NCBI RefSeq assembly: GCF_041102575.1
Contig: NZ_JBGCUE010000006.1
Span: 1-64,000, forward strand
Source: Tenuifilum sp. 4138str
GTDB taxonomy: Bacteria; Bacteroidota; Bacteroidia; Bacteroidales; Tenuifilaceae
Direction of reading: 5' to 3'
Length of the DNA stretch: 64,000 nucleotides
Shown here: in pieces, positions 9,056-17,851 of the stretch
Position numbering within the stretch: position 1 is the stretch's first letter
How the letters are laid out: the number at the start of each line of letters is the position of its first letter
Program-made: the position numbers and the translations under genes
Notes under the pieces: generated by a model
The model's database searches: none
What the model saw: only the letters and a program-made list of their open reading frames with translations
What the model was told of the DNA's origin: nothing

Positions 9056-12000
9056 TTAGTAGTAAATTTTTATTTCGCAGGGGATTTCATTAACTCGTAT
9101 CTCATTTACGTTGTAGGTATTAAGCATAGTACCATTCACTTCTACCCCTTTGGGAAACTTAGAACCATTAAAGTTTCTGATACATATTCCATTGGCTGGA
9201 ACTCTAATATTTCCGCCAATTTTTATTGTGTAGTGGTCGTTTCCTTTTTTAATAGAGTAAGATAGGTTCCCGTAGTATGTTGGAAGGTTTTGAACCGAAA
9301 TTCCTTGAGGGCTGTCAATCCAATCCTGTTTAAGAGCTGAGCCAATACATAAGGTGTTGTGGTCAATATCTTCGTAAACAAAAATATTTCTGAAGGCATT
9401 AATGAAGTCGCTACCTACCCAGGTGTGAGGCATATCGCCAATGTAAGCCGGGGTTCTATAATCATTCCAAACCACTTCAGCCCAGTGATACCACCCTTGA
9501 GGGCGTTGCTGGCTTAGGAAGTAATCAATTAACTCATGGGCTCTTTCGGGCTGATTGAGCATTATGAACGAGCCAATAATTCTGTTCTCATAGGGTGTAA
9601 AGTTGACCCAGTTTATTTGGCCCGTTTTTCTCTGGCTAAAGTATGTATAGTACCTTTCAAAGGTATTGTAAATTTCAGGTTTAGGAAGATTTTCGAACTC
9701 ATTGCATGGAGTAAGTGCAATTGTTGTGGATGTGGCATCAAAATCTCCCAGCTCGGCACATCCTGGTATATAGTTAATATTGTGGTTCTTAATGGTGAGG
9801 TTTATCGATTCATATAGATTTTTCCTGAAAGTATCAGTTACTTGCTTAATGCGCGAATATTCCTCATGATTTCCCAAAGCGATTTGAATATCGCAGGCAT
9901 CCTTAAGCCCTTTAAGGATGAAGAAATTATCCCAGTATGAGTGCATTGGTTTTGCTGAGTATCCCTCGTGGCTAATTGATTCGGGAACTAAACCATAAAA
10001 GGCTCTCACACTATCGTTTCCATACCTGAAATAATCAGTGGAGCGTTCGGCTATCAACGATTCGATGTAACCTATTGTTCTGAGGATATAAGGATTCATC
10101 TTTCGCAGAAAAGCTGTATCGTGTGTAAAACTGAAGTATTCATGTATTAAGTAGATAAATTGACCGTGACTGTCATGCTCTGCAACAGGATCGGGGCCTC
10201 TAAAGTCCACAACACAGGGAACCTTGCCGTTATCATAAAGATTTTGAGCATACCACTCAATAAACTCCTTAACTTCATCAGTAATGCCCGATTTCAGTAA
10301 TGCCGATGAAGTAAGAGAACCATCGCGCATCCAACTTCTCTCGTACGAACGGGAACCGGGTTGTATGCCATGAATATCGCGGTTAATTAAAATATACATT
10401 AGGTTGGCACGGTAGGTTTTTAATAAATGTTCGGCAGTGCTGGGTAAATTGAACTTTACGTATTCGGTTTTGTCGCGCCAGTAGTCCGACACTTTTGCAA
10501 TTGTATCGACGATATTTTTCGTATTTAATTCTGAGTCATTGATATTTTTTGAATGATATGGCGCAATAGCAAATAGAGTATGGGATTGACCGGCTTTTAG
10601 CTTTATGGTGTATTTAACAAATCCACCATTTAAACCTAAATTATCTGTTTCTGCTATAGTTACTTCTTGGAGGTTACTCCGTATCACCTCGGTGGGATTA
10701 GCGCTATAGAATGAAGCGGCAAAGAACGACTCAAACTTTTGGGTAAAGTATAGAGAGGTATTATCAACTTCAACCCTATCTTTTGATGCGTTTGTTGATA
10801 TTTTTTTTATTGTTCCAACACCACCGGCAAGGTTTAAGAACTGGTAGTAGGGGTTAACCTGAAATGGTCGTATAAGTAAGTAAAAATGAATTGTTTGGTT
10901 TTTGTTGGTATTGTTTTTTAAGGTGTAACCAATCAGTAGTTTTGATGAACTATTTGCATTTCCGTAGGAGGTAATGCCTACCTGTAAGTCAATATCATCG
11001 GTATGCCAATTAACCGTAGGTGTGTAATCATAGGTTTTACCATCAACAAAATAGGTAAGCGATTGAGAGGCTTTTACATTCGACCAATCATAAATTTTAT
11101 TGCCAACCTTTACAACGGGCTCAATGGAAAAACTTGCTTTTTCAACTTCAACCATGCCATCTTCGTTAATCAGTGCCTCCTTTGAATCGCCACTTACACC
11201 TGAAATTGTCCAGTAGGAAGCCTGTTCAAGAAAGTACCGTGGGTAATATCCCTTTGGCGAATTCTTTGCTATGTACCTAAAAAAGTTGTTAAGTGTGTTC
11301 GATTCCTCAACCTTTATGATTTCAATATCCTTAATTCCTAAACCCTTGGAATTATTACTTTGGCTTAGTTTTAGTTTTAGGAATCGGGTTTCAAACTCAG
11401 GCAGGCGGATGTAGCTTGTGCTGTTAATATTTGAGTTGACATTAAATGGTTTTTCCCAATTTATGGAATCATATGATATCAGTACATCAAATTTTTGGGC
11501 TTGTTTGCCTTGCATCCAATTAATTTTTAACCCGCCAATTTCGCGCGGTGCTTTCAAATCAATCAGTATCTCTTGATTATTTTTGTTTTTGGCAACCCAA
11601 ACGCTTTGGGGCTGCTGGTCAAGTACTTCGGCAATTGGTTTTGATTTTGTACCTGAAATTTCATAGGCAGTTGGAGCAGGGTACTCATTGGAAATTGGGG
11701 GTAGGGCTTTAAAGGTTAGACTGTCGATCCATATTTTTCCACTTCCTCCAACGAACGATGCCACGGTAAACTCTATTCTATCAATTCTTCTAAAACGTGT
11801 ATCGGTGGTTGGCCCCCAAGCAAAACTGATATGACGAGGTTTTACTCTAACCTTTTGCCAGTTTGTAGGGAAATTGTAATTGCGGTTGTTCACCCACCAA
11901 ACATTGTTACCAGTACTGTCAATAAACTTAATTTCAAAATTATTTGAGGGCGATTCGGCTTTTATGTAAAAGGTTATCTCATAGTTATCTGGCAAATTAA

Positions 12001-12247
12001 TGGGAAAAAGCTTTTGAATACCACAGTAACCTGTACCCTTAGCGAAGTTATATGTTATGCAAATGGATTTGCCGGAAAGACCGTTGTCGGTTTGAACGGT
12101 AATATTTACCCCATCCGACTTAATATAGTTCCAGCCTTCAGTTGATTCGAACTGATCGAGAGTTACTGTTTGAGCCTTTACTCCGATGTGAAATGTTAAA
12201 ACTGATAGCAAAGCAGCAGTAATTGTTGCCTTTAAGTGATGGTTCAT
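9056..12247 (-). CDS. Secreted multidomain (alpha/alpha)6-type glycoside hydrolase, family unassigned
   Basis: This 1063-residue protein starts with a Sec signal peptide (cleavage near VKA-QT, residue 25). A jelly-roll carbohydrate-binding-like domain follows (about 30-185). Next come an F5/8-type-C-like module (about 195-315), a beta-sandwich super-domain, and an (alpha/alpha)6-type catalytic region from about residue 600. That region includes SYERSWMRDG (Asp642) and a late MPHTWVGSDF motif of six-hairpin glycosidases. I cannot name the CAZy family. Its place among GH144, GH35 and GH94 genes suggests that it acts in the periplasm on beta-1,2-glucan or on a decoration of it, perhaps a cyclic or substituted form. 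It lies 54 bp after one GH144 gene and 12 bp before the transporter gene. Confidence 0.75.
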   Translation of the reverse strand: MNHHLKATITAALLSVLTFHIGVKAQTVTLDQFESTEGWNYIKSDGVNITVQTDNGLSGKSICITYNFAKGTGYCGIQKLFPINLPDNYEITFYIKAESPSNNFEIKFIDSTGNNVWWVNNRNYNFPTNWQKVRVKPRHISFAWGPTTDTRFRRIDRIEFTVASFVGGSGKIWIDSLTFKALPPISNEYPAPTAYEISGTKSKPIAEVLDQQPQSVWVAKNKNNQEILIDLKAPREIGGLKINWMQGKQAQKFDVLISYDSINWEKPFNVNSNINSTSYIRLPEFETRFLKLKLSQSNNSKGLGIKDIEIIKVEESNTLNNFFRYIAKNSPKGYYPRYFLEQASYWTISGVSGDSKEALINEDGMVEVEKASFSIEPVVKVGNKIYDWSNVKASQSLTYFVDGKTYDYTPTVNWHTDDIDLQVGITSYGNANSSSKLLIGYTLKNNTNKNQTIHFYLLIRPFQVNPYYQFLNLAGGVGTIKKISTNASKDRVEVDNTSLYFTQKFESFFAASFYSANPTEVIRSNLQEVTIAETDNLGLNGGFVKYTIKLKAGQSHTLFAIAPYHSKNINDSELNTKNIVDTIAKVSDYWRDKTEYVKFNLPSTAEHLLKTYRANLMYILINRDIHGIQPGSRSYERSWMRDGSLTSSALLKSGITDEVKEFIEWYAQNLYDNGKVPCVVDFRGPDPVAEHDSHGQFIYLIHEYFSFTHDTAFLRKMNPYILRTIGYIESLIAERSTDYFRYGNDSVRAFYGLVPESISHEGYSAKPMHSYWDNFFILKGLKDACDIQIALGNHEEYSRIKQVTDTFRKNLYESINLTIKNHNINYIPGCAELGDFDATSTTIALTPCNEFENLPKPEIYNTFERYYTYFSQRKTGQINWVNFTPYENRIIGSFIMLNQPERAHELIDYFLSQQRPQGWYHWAEVVWNDYRTPAYIGDMPHTWVGSDFINAFRNIFVYEDIDHNTLCIGSALKQDWIDSPQGISVQNLPTYYGNLSYSIKKGNDHYTIKIGGNIRVPANGICIRNFNGSKFPKGVEVNGTMLNTYNVNEIRVNEIPCEIKIYY

Positions 12248-12301
12248 ACCAAGAGTGTTTTAGTAAGAAAAAAGTTGACGATTCTTAATTTCAGAAAACA
12301 A

Positions 12302-13711
12302 TCAATTTAAATTCTGAAAACCAAGTTTCTTTAACCCTGACTGAATTATTGGATCGGGCATTATATAGTCCCAAACCATGCCTGTTCTGAAGTTTTCAAT
12401 CATAATGAGCATTGGGCCTTGATCAATTCCAATAAAGTCGTTATCAACCCATTTAGCAGTTGGGTTAAATGAGTCGTAAAATCCATATTTACCCCATATT
12501 TTATCGCCATAGCGCTGCAACATTGCTTTAGTTGTTGGGAGCACAATTTCAGGAGCAAAAGGTAGCGATGATAGATGCCCATAGGGGGCTATAGTGCCAT
12601 CATCAAAATAGTTAAGCTCCCTTCCGCTGGCCCCCCTGCCTGCGTATCCGAGAAAAACTTTATTGTCAAAATTATACTTATCGGTTGGCCCATCGCATGC
12701 AGTTATTCCCCAGCAAAGTGAATCGTAACCAACCCACCCATGGGGATTATCGATGCAATACTCTCGCTGAGCGTAAGTGGCAATACGGGAGTTAATGAAG
12801 TAATCGATTCCTTTTTTGCTCATGTATGAGTCTTGTAAACCACGAAAATCGATAAAAGCATGTGAAAACTGATGGCCAAAAAGTGGCGGGAATGCAACAT
12901 GAGAAAAATCCTTGTAAGGAGTGTACCAGTTGTAGGATTCAATCCATGAATTGTATGCCTTTTCAATATTTTTCATTCCTGATCCTGCCGCCAGTACATA
13001 TAGGAATAGCGCTTCGTTATACCCTTTCCAGCCCATATTGTGTAAACCCGATTCCGGATACCATGCCATTGAAATGGTGTAAGCGTATTGCCCTTGAGGT
13101 GGCATTTGCATGAAATCCCAGTCAACCCTTTTTATTAAAAAGTCAGCAATTTGGCGAATCTGACGTTCCACGCTATTATTTGCATTATAGTAGTTGCGGG
13201 CAAAAATTATCCCCATGAGCAGTAGGCCTGTATCTACCGATGATAACTCACACTTCCATTCCCTTTTTCCAGTTTCCATGTTTAGGAAATGGTAGTAAAA
13301 GCCTTTATAGCCCGAAGAAAGAGGGTCAGGACTTTGCTCAGAATTTTTAAAGAATTTAAGGATATTCAGGGTTATTTGGGCTGCCTCATCGCGACTAATC
13401 CATTTACGCTCAGCACCTATTGCAAAGCAAGGAATAGCAAAACCTGTTGCGGCAATGCTAATTGGCGACCATTTGGCTGCTCTGTCCTTTACAGCACCCC
13501 AATGAGGGTGATGCTCATTCATAAAGTACTGAAAAGTCTTATACTGAATTGAATCGAGCATTTTTTCTTCCTCGGCCGTTAAGGAGTAATTGATTTTGCC
13601 CTTTGATGGAAAGCTGATATTATTAGTTTTTGAGCATGAGAGCATTAGGAAGGTAAGCACCATTGATACCTTCCAAAACATTCCAATTTTACCATTGATA
13701 GCCATAGCCAT
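12302..13711 (-). CDS. GH144-type endo/exo-beta-1,2-glucanase, lipoprotein
   Basis: The product (469 residues, or slightly shorter if an internal Met such as the one in MFWKVSM is used) has a lipoprotein signal ending in FLMLSC near residue 26. It then carries the single (alpha/alpha)6 domain of the glycoamylase-like Pfam family to which GH144 belongs. Matching segments are QYKTFQYFMNEHHP near 50, MGWKGYNEALFLYVLAAGS in the middle, and KYGFYDSFNPTAKWV with GIDQGPMLIMIENFRTG near the C-terminus. GH144 members cleave beta-1,2-glucan either internally or release sophorose from chain ends; which mode applies cannot be read from sequence by eye. It is 12 bp downstream of a second, longer GH144-type gene. 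Confidence 0.82.
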   Translation of the reverse strand: MAMAINGKIGMFWKVSMVLTFLMLSCSKTNNISFPSKGKINYSLTAEEEKMLDSIQYKTFQYFMNEHHPHWGAVKDRAAKWSPISIAATGFAIPCFAIGAERKWISRDEAAQITLNILKFFKNSEQSPDPLSSGYKGFYYHFLNMETGKREWKCELSSVDTGLLLMGIIFARNYYNANNSVERQIRQIADFLIKRVDWDFMQMPPQGQYAYTISMAWYPESGLHNMGWKGYNEALFLYVLAAGSGMKNIEKAYNSWIESYNWYTPYKDFSHVAFPPLFGHQFSHAFIDFRGLQDSYMSKKGIDYFINSRIATYAQREYCIDNPHGWVGYDSLCWGITACDGPTDKYNFDNKVFLGYAGRGASGRELNYFDDGTIAPYGHLSSLPFAPEIVLPTTKAMLQRYGDKIWGKYGFYDSFNPTAKWVDNDFIGIDQGPMLIMIENFRTGMVWDYIMPDPIIQSGLKKLGFQNLN

Positions 13712-13723
13712 GCGTTTTTTAGG

Positions 13724-15373
13724 TTACCTGCTAGTATTGAAACCAAGACGGGAAAGTCCTTGCTTAACCTCGGGTGCCGACATGAAAAGGTTCCAGCATA
13801 AACCGCTACGATAGTTCTCAATCATTACTACTATTGGCCCTTGGTCTATTGCCAAATAGCTTGTACCCCACCAATTTGCAGTTACATTAAATGCATCGTA
13901 AAAGCCGTACTCACCCCAAACTTTGTTTCCAAGTTTATAGTAGAGGAAGCGTGCCACTTTTTTCGATTCCTCAGGGGTATAAGGCATGGACGAAAGAGCA
14001 GCAGTTGGGCTAATAACTCCAATATCGCGGGTGGGCTCATGCACACCATAGCCTGTATTGTCGTCCGATGCAGTTAGCCCCCAGCAATCAGCGCTATATA
14101 AGGGGTATCGTCCAGGATTAACAACACAATGTTGACGGTTAATAAGGGTGTGGTTTACGTTTTGCTGCCAGTAGTTTGCATAGTTATCACTTAAATTTCT
14201 GGGGTCAAGGCCCATAAATGAGTAATGGGCAAAGAAAAGGGGCCCCCCGTAGTCAAAACCAACCGGTAGGAATATTCCATAAAAAGTCTTCCCGTTGGTA
14301 ATAGCTCCATTCCTTGCCCAACCGGAATGGTAAACCGAAGGGTTAATGGGGTAGGTAGTTGAAGAAGCGGCTAATACATAAACGATTAATGCCTCATTGT
14401 AGCCTCTAATTTGCATATTTATTGCCCAGCCAACGGTAGGCGACCAGTGCCAGTATAGAACATCCTCGCCACCCTTAGTGTACCATGTCCATTCTACTCC
14501 ATTAATCAACTCATTTATTTGGTTTATTAAGTTGTTTTCAGAACTCTCATTAGGGTTAAGGTACTGCCGGAGTGTGATAAGCCCCTGAACCAGAAACGCG
14601 GTTTCAACCAAATCGCCTCCATTATCGTTTGTGCTAAAAGGATAAACTTTGCCTGTTACACCGTTATACCAATGCCCCCATGCGCCATGAAACCTATCGG
14701 CATCTTTAAGGAAATTTACAATGGTTGAGAAACGGCTTATGCCTTCGGCTCTGGTTATGAAACCTCGTTCAATGCCAACAATGATTGCCATTATGCCAAA
14801 ACCACTACCTCCAATTGTAACTATATCGCCCGATGTATTCCTTTCCCTTGCCAAACCTGAGGTTGGGTGGGCAAAATCCCAAAAGTACTTAAAGGTACGT
14901 TGCTGAATTAGCGTTAATAGGCTATCGTCCGAAATTTGCTGAAACTTATCGGTTGAATCGAGCTTAGTGAAAAACTTGGCTGTATACCCATTTATGATAT
15001 TGCCACCCAAGTTTTTGCCTTGCGATACTGTGAACCGATAAAGGGTGAGCGATTTCAGATCTTGGTTTGGTGTTACACTTAAAACTCTTGAGTCGCCTGA
15101 AAATTTATGGGTGTAATTATTGTATGTATCTCCAGAGAAGTAAATATTGTAGGTATCAATCTTAAGGCTATCAACTGGTTTATCAAAGTAAACTTTTATG
15201 TTTGGTTTAAAACCAATATGGTTGATTTGACCATTGTCATAAACTTTAATCCCGTCAATGGTAATTGAGTCGACCATTATATTTCCAATGGGTTTTACCG
15301 TCTCCTCTTCTTTGCAAAAGGTTACGGTAAGTAAAATTCCAGTTAGTGCGATTATCGAAAAAACGTACTTCAT
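13724..15373 (-). CDS. GH144-type beta-1,2-glucanase with N-terminal Ig-like domain, lipoprotein
   Basis: This 549-residue protein has a lipoprotein signal (TVTFC near residue 20). An Ig-like, SbsA-type domain follows (about 30-140), then a GH144/glycoamylase-like (alpha/alpha)6 domain (about 150-549). The domain carries RTFKYFWDFAHP, QIRGYNEALIVYVLAASS and YGFYDAFNVTANWW segments parallel to those of its downstream paralogue. It is probably surface-exposed or periplasmic and may be the endo-acting member that feeds SusC/SusD. It begins the enzyme part of the operon, 51 bp after the LamG gene, with a terminator-like hairpin in that gap. Confidence 0.83.
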   Translation of the reverse strand: MKYVFSIIALTGILLTVTFCKEEETVKPIGNIMVDSITIDGIKVYDNGQINHIGFKPNIKVYFDKPVDSLKIDTYNIYFSGDTYNNYTHKFSGDSRVLSVTPNQDLKSLTLYRFTVSQGKNLGGNIINGYTAKFFTKLDSTDKFQQISDDSLLTLIQQRTFKYFWDFAHPTSGLARERNTSGDIVTIGGSGFGIMAIIVGIERGFITRAEGISRFSTIVNFLKDADRFHGAWGHWYNGVTGKVYPFSTNDNGGDLVETAFLVQGLITLRQYLNPNESSENNLINQINELINGVEWTWYTKGGEDVLYWHWSPTVGWAINMQIRGYNEALIVYVLAASSTTYPINPSVYHSGWARNGAITNGKTFYGIFLPVGFDYGGPLFFAHYSFMGLDPRNLSDNYANYWQQNVNHTLINRQHCVVNPGRYPLYSADCWGLTASDDNTGYGVHEPTRDIGVISPTAALSSMPYTPEESKKVARFLYYKLGNKVWGEYGFYDAFNVTANWWGTSYLAIDQGPIVVMIENYRSGLCWNLFMSAPEVKQGLSRLGFNTSR

Positions 15374-15383
15374 AGGGTTTAAT

Positions 15384-15415
15384 AAAAAATAGGGTGGGGT
15401 GTTTCCCCCACCCTA
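15384..15415 (-). terminator. Intra-operon intrinsic terminator/attenuator
   Basis: Read on the minus strand, a perfect 10-bp stem (TAGGGTGGGG and CCCCACCCTA, 6-nt loop) is followed at once by six T residues. It lies between the stop of the LamG lipoprotein gene and the start of the first GH144 gene. It meets the criteria of an intrinsic terminator, so some transcripts should end after susC-susD-lamG. Confidence 0.85.
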
Positions 15416-15424
15416 AAAATTCGG

Positions 15425-16324
15425 TTATTCAGTAATTTGTGATACTTCGGCATCGTACAGAGCCTTAACTTCTGTAGCTGATAGTGCTTTATCGTAAACA
15501 CGGAGTTCATCCAGGTTGCCCATGAACCAACCCATCCATTCATCAGTGGCTTGAGAATCGGTTTTTGGTCTCCATGCACCAATGTTAAGCACGTCGGCGT
15601 TAACAAAGTTCAGATCGCCAAGGGGTTCCTGCTGATCGTTGGCGTAGCGATTTTCAACTGCTTCAGGGAATTCAACTTTTACGCCATCCTTGTAAATCAT
15701 AAACTTGGAGGTAGTTGCGTCGTACTGGAACACAAGGTGCATCCATTTATTTACCTGGAAAATTGATTTCTTTGCTTCAATCCATTGACCTTCCCAAGGA
15801 ACACCTACTTTTTTAAAGTGTAGCTTAAAGAATAGTGAATCGGCACCAGGATCAGTAAGCCTCTCAATCATGATTGTGAGGTTTCCCCAGAATAAATCAT
15901 CGGATTTTCCGATTTCGATAACTTTAGGTACAGGCGTACCATCTACTTTAGGGGATTTAATCCACATGGCAACAGTGTAAGACTTTAGGGTTTTAAGTTT
16001 GCTGTTGTCAGGTAGATTGTAGCGTAGATATGCGCCACTGGCACCCTGGTAAGCCTTACCCCTACGACCTACAACGTAAGTAACATTAGGCTGTTGCGAT
16101 GGGGTAATATTACCAATGGTTTCAAGGGCATTGTCGTCAAATGGCATGTAAGCAACCAGGTTAGCTGTTGCAATGGTACTTGGATCAACCTTCCCATTGT
16201 CATTGTCATCATCATCTTTACTGCATGCGGTGAATAGTAATCCACCCATTACTACAGCGCCAAAAAGAAGCGCACCAAAAATTCTGAATTTGTTCTTCAT
16301 AGGACTTAAATTTAAGTTAGACAT
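15425..16324 (-). CDS. LamG/concanavalin A-like surface glycan-binding lipoprotein
   Basis: The 299-residue product has a lipoprotein signal (GLLFTAC) and an acidic KDDDDNDNG stretch right after the cysteine, the type of signal often linked to surface export in Bacteroidota. The remaining about 240 residues form one concanavalin A-like (LamG) domain with typical segments (VAYMPFD, YTVAMWIKSP, WMHLVFQYD, GNLDELRVYDKALS). It lacks obvious hydrolase motifs and, being third after SusC and SusD, is best read as the surface glycan-binding protein of the PUL. The Met at 16300 gives a more normal signal peptide than the upstream Met at 16324. Confidence 0.82.
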   Translation of the reverse strand: MSNLNLSPMKNKFRIFGALLFGAVVMGGLLFTACSKDDDDNDNGKVDPSTIATANLVAYMPFDDNALETIGNITPSQQPNVTYVVGRRGKAYQGASGAYLRYNLPDNSKLKTLKSYTVAMWIKSPKVDGTPVPKVIEIGKSDDLFWGNLTIMIERLTDPGADSLFFKLHFKKVGVPWEGQWIEAKKSIFQVNKWMHLVFQYDATTSKFMIYKDGVKVEFPEAVENRYANDQQEPLGDLNFVNADVLNIGAWRPKTDSQATDEWMGWFMGNLDELRVYDKALSATEVKALYDAEVSQITE

Positions 16325-16346
16325 AGGTTTAAATTGATTAATTTGA

Positions 16347-17834
16347 TTAATATCCGTTATTCTGAGTTAAATTTGGATTCAGTTGCATTTGGGCAGCCGG
16401 TATTGGGTAATGCTCATGCTTTCCCACCACAAATCCCTTCGATGCAAGTGCGGTTGCTGCCTGATTTGTCCGCACCAGATCAAAATACCTGTCCTCCTCC
16501 ATGGCCAGTTCGGCACGGCGTTCGTCCCAAATGTCCTGTAGAGTAGCTCCGCTGATACTGGGTAAACCAGCTCTGTTTCGAACCATGTTAACAGCATTAT
16601 CGGCACTTAAGCCACAGGTTAAGGGAACAGTAGCGCCTTGCACCAATGCCTCGGCATACATCAAAAGGATATCGGAATACCTGATCACCCTGATGTTATG
16701 GTCAAAACCATACCCATTGTACACCCATCTATTTTGCGATGAGGGTGTATATACCTTTCCGTTGTAAACAGGGTTGGTGCAACTCATTTTAATGCTGTCG
16801 CCTTCCGGTGTTTTAGTTCCCCTGTAAAGCAGTGTAGTTGCGGGTCTTATTATTTCACCACGCGCAGAATAAAAATCGATTAGGTTTTGACTTGGTGTAC
16901 AGAAACCCCAGCCTTGCATATTGGCAGGTGAGTTTCCGCGCGGCCCCTGTACATACCCATACTCAAGATAAGCAGCATCGCCCGATGACTTTCCAAGTGT
17001 AGAACTTTGAATTTCAAAAAGCGATTCCTTTGAATTCTCTCCATCCATGCTAAATACTTCGCGGAAGTTATCGAGAAGTCTGAACCTGCCCGATGCAATA
17101 ATTTTATCGGTTAGGGACGCTACTGAGTCCCATTCCGATTGGTATAGGTGTACCTTAGCCTTTATTGCCATTGCAGTGTATTTGGATATTCGGCCACCCC
17201 ATTCCTTGGTGTAACCATCGGGTAGAACAGCAATGGCCTCTTCCAGGTCTTTCTCAATGAAAGCGTATAATTCATTTGTACTAGCCTGACTAAGTGAGGC
17301 TAACTGTTCAGAGGAAAGAACTGTGTCTACAATAGGTACTCGCCCAAATAAACGGGTCAGGTTAAAGTATGCGTACGCTCTAATGGCTTTAGCCTCGCCT
17401 TGGCATTGAATGGCATAATCGCGATCTGGTTTATTCTGTAAGTTTTGAACGAATAGGGGCATTTGATGAATGGCGTAGTTGGCACCGCTAACTATATCGT
17501 AGTAACCAGTCCACAAGGAATTTATAAGACCATTGGTAGGCTGAAAGGTCAGGTTGTCAATATCGCGCATTTCAGGGTTATCTTCAGGTGTACTACCCTT
17601 ATCGGCATTATCCGAGGCAATTTCAAACGCCCCAATGTAGGGGAAAACATGTGCTCCCCAGTTTCTCAACTTGGCGTAGGCAGCGCTTACTGAAAGAAAA
17701 ATATTTTCGGACTTGGTGTAATCAATTCCGGTTGTGGGTAAGGTTCCCTCCTGCCGAAAGTCGAGAAAATCTTCACAGTTCCAAAGTAACAGAACCGATG
17801 CAAGTGTTATTATGATGTATCTTAATGTTTTCAT
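16347..17834 (-). CDS. SusD/RagB-family glycan-binding lipoprotein
   Basis: This 495-residue protein has a lipoprotein signal (LLLWNC near residue 20) followed by CEDFLDFRQEG, a typical SusD start. It contains SusD-specific segments: AKAIRAYAYFNLTRLFGRVPIV near 150 in the TPR-like scaffold, and RYSDILLMYAEALVQG with WDERRAELAMEEDRYFDLVR toward the C-terminus. It should form the surface lid over the SusC transporter and bind the glycan. The gene follows the susC-like gene by 17 bp. Specificity for beta-1,2-glucan is inferred from the neighbouring enzymes. Confidence 0.95.
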   Translation of the reverse strand: MKTLRYIIITLASVLLLWNCEDFLDFRQEGTLPTTGIDYTKSENIFLSVSAAYAKLRNWGAHVFPYIGAFEIASDNADKGSTPEDNPEMRDIDNLTFQPTNGLINSLWTGYYDIVSGANYAIHQMPLFVQNLQNKPDRDYAIQCQGEAKAIRAYAYFNLTRLFGRVPIVDTVLSSEQLASLSQASTNELYAFIEKDLEEAIAVLPDGYTKEWGGRISKYTAMAIKAKVHLYQSEWDSVASLTDKIIASGRFRLLDNFREVFSMDGENSKESLFEIQSSTLGKSSGDAAYLEYGYVQGPRGNSPANMQGWGFCTPSQNLIDFYSARGEIIRPATTLLYRGTKTPEGDSIKMSCTNPVYNGKVYTPSSQNRWVYNGYGFDHNIRVIRYSDILLMYAEALVQGATVPLTCGLSADNAVNMVRNRAGLPSISGATLQDIWDERRAELAMEEDRYFDLVRTNQAATALASKGFVVGKHEHYPIPAAQMQLNPNLTQNNGY

Positions 17835-17851
17835 GGCGCTTAGATTTTGAG

